From NCBI GenBank assembly GCA_964419545.1, contig CAYQQU010000019.1, forward strand, positions 1-64,000: a stretch of 64,000 nucleotides of DNA. Direction: 5' to 3'. The position numbers and the translations under genes were made by a program. The first letter of the stretch is position 1, and every line of letters begins with the position of its first letter. Below the pieces are notes generated by a model that did not search any database, was not told the origin of the DNA, and worked only from the letters and a program-made list of their open reading frames with translations. The stretch comes from CAYQQU01 sp964419545. GTDB lineage: Bacteria > Bacteroidota > Bacteroidia > Chitinophagales > Saprospiraceae. Of this stretch, positions 60,901-64,000 are shown one piece after another.

Positions 60901-63861
60901 GGCGCAGGAAGGATCGGTGAGATCGGCGACGACCGTCAGCGAATCCGGTTCTTCCACAACCAGGTTGTCGATGATCGAGGTACACATCCCTCCTTCGATG
61001 GTGACGGCATAAACGCCGCCCGCCAGGCTGTCGGCGCAGGGGCCGTTTTGCCCGTCTTCCCAGAAAAAAGAAGGATCGGCGCCCGTCAGGCTCGACACGT
61101 TCAGGCAGATCTGGCCGTCGGCGGCGCCGGCGCAGGTTACCGGTTCAATATCGACGCCTTCCACGATCACATCCGGGCCGTTGACGACCACCTGCCGCAT
61201 CACGAAGGCGCATTGTTCTTCGGAACTATCGGTGATGGTAATGCGGTAGGCGCCTTGCTGCAGCCCGTCGATCATCAGGGTATCCGCCACGCCGTTCGCA
61301 TTTCCGGACTGCCCGCTCGTTCCGCTCCAAACGTAGTCGAACGGCGGTTGCCCATTGAGGGGAATGAGGGTAATGGAGCCGTTGCTGCCCATACAGGTAT
61401 CCACGGGGCTGACGAAGCGCCGCACCGAATCGATGCTGGTGGTTGTGGTTACCAGCAGCGTATCCACCGAAAAGCAGCCTTCCGCGTCGGTAACGGTCAC
61501 GCCGTAGCCTTTAGTGCCGCCCGGCGCGAAAGCAGCCTCCACGACGGCGGCCTCCGTCTGATCGCCGGTATCCCACAAGTAGGTATACGGACTGGCTCCG
61601 CCCTGGGCCGTCACCGTCACCATCGCCTCATTTTCCCGGCAAAGGGAGAGGGAATCGGCCGGCTGAAATACCAGGTCGGGGCCGGGGTTGATATCGACCA
61701 GCACGCTGTTCTCTCCGCTACACCCCTGGGGGCTGGTCATCAGATAAAAATATTCGGTCGGCGCAGCCGGCGCCACTACCGGGTCGGCGAGTTGGTTTTC
61801 GGGTAAAGCCGGAGACGCTTCGTGGAAAGTGAGGAGCCCGCCGGTAAAATTGGCGTCGGTGATATTCAGGGAAGCCAGGTTGAAGGGCTGCCCGGGGCAG
61901 ATAGCCGGCTCCTGGGCCGTAGCCGGGTCAGGATTGGGAAAAACGACAATGCTTGCCTCCGATCGCAGCTGGGAAGCACAAAAAGGCGCGATCTCTTCCG
62001 CGTAGAAGGAATAGATGTCCGGCTCGGGAGCGTCGTTGGCATACGTGAAGGTCAGACAATTACCGACGCCTACAAAGTCCAGGCTGTCGGGTGAGCCGTA
62101 CCAGAAAATGGTTCCGCCGTAGCCCGGCGTCGCACAGATGGTGGCGGTCTGCCCGGAACAGATGGTGTCGTGGGTGGTGACGGGCGCCGGCAGCTGTCCG
62201 TCGTCCGGGTCGAGCCCGTTGCAATTGTTGTCGATGCGGTCGCACAGGATCTCCGGCTGCCCCGGATTGATTTCGGCATTTTCATCGTTGCAATCATCGG
62301 GATTATCGGCGAATCCCGGCGGCGCCGTACCCGCGCAGCTGGCCAGCGTCACGTCGGGCCGTCCGTATCCGTCGCCGTCGGCGTCCTGGTAATAGATGAC
62401 GCTGGACGGCCCCAGGTCGAGAGAGCCGTGGAAAACGATATTGTCAAGCGCGATATCTCCTTTGGAGCCGTTGCCGCCGATGGCGACGAATCGGAATTGC
62501 AGCACTTCTCCGTCCGCATAGTCCGATAAGCTGAGGTAGGCTTTCCGCCACCGGGCCCCCTGGTTGCCGCTGCGTACCCAAAGCGGCGACCAGGAAAAGC
62601 CGCCGTCGTTCGATACCTCCAGTCGCAAGGTCCCCACGTTGAGGCCGAACATGTAGTAGTTAAAAGAAACGTGGCAGCTATCCGTTCCCTGCTTATCCAG
62701 CTGCAGGCAATTGGACCGCAGCCAGGCCGCGGCCCCGTTATTGCAGGCGCTGCCGGTGGTTTCCAGGTACGCGTATTTGCCGGCGCCGCCCACATCGGCA
62801 TTCGGTCCGGTGCCTGAAGTCGGGGTCATCCCCTGGTTGATGAACCAGTCGAGATCGTCCAGCGCCGCTTCGTTTTGCCATACCCCGCCGAAGGTGCAGG
62901 CGGCGCCGCAATTGAGCACCGGGCACTGATCGAGCGTATCGAAAGTGGTGACTACGGTGCGCGGGGGCGGCGCACAGCCCGTAGCTACGCTTACCGGACA
63001 GGCATTGGCCGAAAAGCTGCCGCTGAGGTTGCAGTATTTGCGAACGTAGATATCGTATTCGGCATTTTCTGCCAGACCGGTCAGCTGAAAAGGCGGGCAA
63101 TCGGCAAAGACCAGCGCGCCGCCGGGGCCCGGCACCAACTCCGTCCCGGGCGTAAAACCGGGCGGCCCGTATTCTACCACCGCCGTCTCGCAGTCTCCCA
63201 ACACCGTCCAGTCGAGGCTCACCGTCGTGGAGTCCACATCGGCAACGACCACTTCTTCCAGCGGCAGGCAGGATATCGGTTCGAAAAGCAGGTGAACGAA
63301 ACGCAGGCGGCCGGTATCGAGAGCGACGTCGTCACAGATCTGCAGGGTCCACAGTCCGTTCGCCGCAGTGAGGCTGTCGTTGAAAAGAAAAAAACTTTGC
63401 TCCGGCGCGTAGGGCTCCGCCGTAAAGGGGGCTTCCGCCTCCGCGATGGGCGCACAGGCGTCGGTCGCCAGGGCCGCAAAAGCAGCACAGGTGGTATCGG
63501 CGGGATCGCCGTAATGCTCATCGCTTCCTCCGTTGTCGAGCGACAGGTCGACCGAAACGCCGCCGGGTGAGATCAGGCGGATATCGAGATCGCTGACCCA
63601 CTGGTGGCTGATGATGAGGCGCACTTCGCGCAGGTAAACGTCGAGGCCCAAAATTCCGGACGGCGCGTCAGCAACCTCGATGAGAAACTCGTTGGGCTGA
63701 AAAAACGGCCCTTCTTCCGGACAGTTGTTGTCCGTAATGGGAAGCGCCATTCCGCAAAGGGTCGGATTGCTCAGCGTATCCGGCTGGGCGCCCAAAGCCG
63801 CCGTGACGCCGAGCATGCCGGCGAAAAGAAAATAGCGGAACGAAAAATAAGGCATGGTCAT
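57904..63861 (-). CDS. giant SprB-repeat adhesin with type A sorting domain
   Basis: A 1985-residue exported protein. Domains from the N-terminus are: signal peptide (1-25); proprotein convertase P-domain (about 45-195: DLDIRLISPGGVSVDLS, GLWTLQICDD); fibronectin III-like (about 200-290); MAM-like (about 300-480: YLETTGSACNNGAAAWLRSN); MopE-like metal-binding segment (about 485-555: DADGDGYGRPDVT, CDRIDNNCNGLDPDDG); Ig-like; about thirteen SprB repeats (about 720-1890); and a type A T9SS sorting domain (about 1905-1985: MFPNPGKDELTLLIEG, LPAGTYFLQLQYEG). It is convergent with the PorE-like gene. Adhesion or surface binding is likely; the ligand is unknown. Confidence 0.92.
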   Translation of the reverse strand: MTMPYFSFRYFLFAGMLGVTAALGAQPDTLSNPTLCGMALPITDNNCPEEGPFFQPNEFLIEVADAPSGILGLDVYLREVRLIISHQWVSDLDIRLISPGGVSVDLSLDNGGSDEHYGDPADTTCAAFAALATDACAPIAEAEAPFTAEPYAPEQSFFLFNDSLTAANGLWTLQICDDVALDTGRLRFVHLLFEPISCLPLEEVVVADVDSTTVSLDWTVLGDCETAVVEYGPPGFTPGTELVPGPGGALVFADCPPFQLTGLAENAEYDIYVRKYCNLSGSFSANACPVSVATGCAPPPRTVVTTFDTLDQCPVLNCGAACTFGGVWQNEAALDDLDWFINQGMTPTSGTGPNADVGGAGKYAYLETTGSACNNGAAAWLRSNCLQLDKQGTDSCHVSFNYYMFGLNVGTLRLEVSNDGGFSWSPLWVRSGNQGARWRKAYLSLSDYADGEVLQFRFVAIGGNGSKGDIALDNIVFHGSLDLGPSSVIYYQDADGDGYGRPDVTLASCAGTAPPGFADNPDDCNDENAEINPGQPEILCDRIDNNCNGLDPDDGQLPAPVTTHDTICSGQTATICATPGYGGTIFWYGSPDSLDFVGVGNCLTFTYANDAPEPDIYSFYAEEIAPFCASQLRSEASIVVFPNPDPATAQEPAICPGQPFNLASLNITDANFTGGLLTFHEASPALPENQLADPVVAPAAPTEYFYLMTSPQGCSGENSVLVDINPGPDLVFQPADSLSLCRENEAMVTVTAQGGASPYTYLWDTGDQTEAAVVEAAFAPGGTKGYGVTVTDAEGCFSVDTLLVTTTTSIDSVRRFVSPVDTCMGSNGSITLIPLNGQPPFDYVWSGTSGQSGNANGVADTLMIDGLQQGAYRITITDSSEEQCAFVMRQVVVNGPDVIVEGVDIEPVTCAGAADGQICLNVSSLTGADPSFFWEDGQNGPCADSLAGGVYAVTIEGGMCTSIIDNLVVEEPDSLTVVADLTDPSCAAAADGSIALTIFDGTPGYSVSWNGAPGGTANDGLAEGSYIAEITDANGCVLTDTFALDAPPPLAVVLDSLREPSCFEYNDGLVLASGQGGTPPYQYEWNTGVTAPALTQASAGNYSLTITDFNGCSASLAFAIGQPGPLSLEVLDLENPTCVGERTGEVRVGASGGAAPYAYLWSTGLPDSLLTAVEVGTYQVTVSDANDCPVDSLSVTLTAETSFELDVELIAPDCEGPHTGSIAISPEGVEPFLFEWSTGSADSTIQFLKADSTYRVTITDGRECVYDTAFQILAPQVFAANYFVQDPSCFGIPDGLIDVNLTAAGTPPFAYRWSDGVTMLDRFGLPASSLQLTIVDSDSCVFESPVIELAEPDPLTVQLDARSDILCAGETSGFIEITPQGGTPPYAIDWVGVADDTEDLYNLGAGEYRLQLSDANGCPVDTTFLIAEPEPLEAEVTVELNDPCAVSLFNRLIPEVTGGTPPYAFFWSDGSTDSLLVDVPSGDYELLVSDANGCEDLVTSIKVRDYIPPIQLDTFFVDPVTCNGFSDGSMTAAISGGAGPYFFFFSNTDTFQTFNNTVTVDALPPGNYSVTVTDLSSLCTIESVTIASPNPPILVHRRDSVHQIACEPGAIFSTTLGGVPPYTFAWYDSSGQQVSNLSDLVTSQPGQYLGVATDALGCIDSLPATTLETVGGEAIVLDSVEVAPVLCRGDSTGYIDLVVGGGVQPLDFTWSNGSTEEDPAGLPAGLYTVTVTDSVGCAVVFGSFAVTEPEAEIEVSTFVDSVSCFGFDDGAIEVEVNGGVTPYQYIWRWQGQVISTGQPRVDDLAAGVYQLEVADDTGCTQLYELMVLEPGPLEVVLSLEEDLATAATFGGTPPYTYLWNTGSEGSTTELSSEGWYVCTVTDNNLCQRADSILVTNTQEAGLLTAVKMFPNPGKDELTLLIEGRIGSGPLSCRLFDLLGRPLWSRRLPGTGQYELSAVALPAGTYFLQLQYEGRTVYAGRWVKVE

Positions 63862-63959
63862 ATTGGAGAGCGTTATCTCTCAAAAAAAGGTTCTTCTCTG
63901 ACCGCAAGGCTGCACAGTAGAGAGCAGCCGTGGGTACACCCTGTAAAATAACGGATATT

Positions 63960-63994
63960 AACCCATTCAGAAAAGGCCGGAGCAATGGGTTTTT
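63960..63994 (+). terminator. hairpin with T-run at right edge
   Basis: AACCCATT and AATGGGTT pair across a 16-base loop, and TTTT follows on the plus strand. It lies upstream of the minus-strand adhesin; no plus-strand gene precedes it here, so its role is uncertain. Confidence 0.35.
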
Positions 63995-64000
63995 GGCATT

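Noticed and set aside
1..64000. tRNA, rRNA or phage genes
   Set aside because: No cloverleaf, rRNA or phage structural sequence was recognised by eye; a dedicated scan could still find a tRNA.

Overview
The window comes from a GC-rich member of the Bacteroidota, most likely the Saprospiria (Lewinella/Phaeodactylibacter-like). The evidence is an alternative complex III plus caa3-type oxidase cluster, type IX secretion (T9SS) substrates with both type A and type B sorting domains, SprB-type repeats, a PorP/SprF protein, a fused SecDF, and Bacteroidota-style -7 boxes (TAnnTTTG) before several genes. The lineage is inferred from gene content and was not tested by a search. I saw no rRNA, tRNA, CRISPR array, transposase or phage gene.

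Left part (about 1-19.5 kb). After a gene-poor edge and two small minus-strand genes comes one long minus-strand respiratory cluster, transcribed from about 19.5 kb down to 2.2 kb: actA, actB, actC, actD, actE, actF (quinol:cytochrome c oxidoreductase), then oxidase subunits II and I, heme O synthase, two subunit III-type proteins, subunit IV, a SCO-like protein, a DUF420 protein and a small CPMC-motif protein. Together they would pass electrons from menaquinol through c-type hemes to oxygen. Two members are odd: subunit II carries an OmpA peptidoglycan-binding domain at its C-terminus, and the SCO-like protein has lost its copper-binding cysteines.

Middle left (19.7-29.6 kb). This holds housekeeping and accessory genes: thymidylate synthase, a START-domain protein, a UbiD-type decarboxylase whose stop codon lies inside an 18-unit hexanucleotide array, two ATE-like (arginyl-tRNA-protein transferase C-terminal fold) paralogues of equal length separated by a MITE-like element, a zinc alcohol dehydrogenase, a diheme cytochrome c lipoprotein and small secreted or membrane proteins.

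Middle right (29.7-51.3 kb). A sigma factor and a membrane TPR protein (anti-sigma-like) diverge from a very large TPR-CHAT protease. Then follow small secreted proteins, a translationally coupled DUF5819-like/HTTM membrane pair, a secreted coiled protein, a papain-like (C1) protease, a beta-propeller protein with a caspase-like (C14) domain, a giant SprB-repeat adhesin with a type B sorting domain, and its probable PorP/SprF partner. This run of exported cysteine proteases beside a T9SS adhesin is the best candidate for an undescribed system. The adhesin gene is broken only by a 100-N assembly gap in a repeat.

Right part (51.4-64 kb). This holds a D-2-hydroxyacid dehydrogenase, SecDF, a PorE-like lipoprotein (TPR, beta-propeller, carboxypeptidase-regulatory-like, OmpA) and, convergent with it, a 1985-residue adhesin with a P-domain, a MopE-type metal-binding segment, many SprB repeats and a type A sorting domain. 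Dispersed short palindromic elements of at least one MITE-like family occur in several intergenic spaces.
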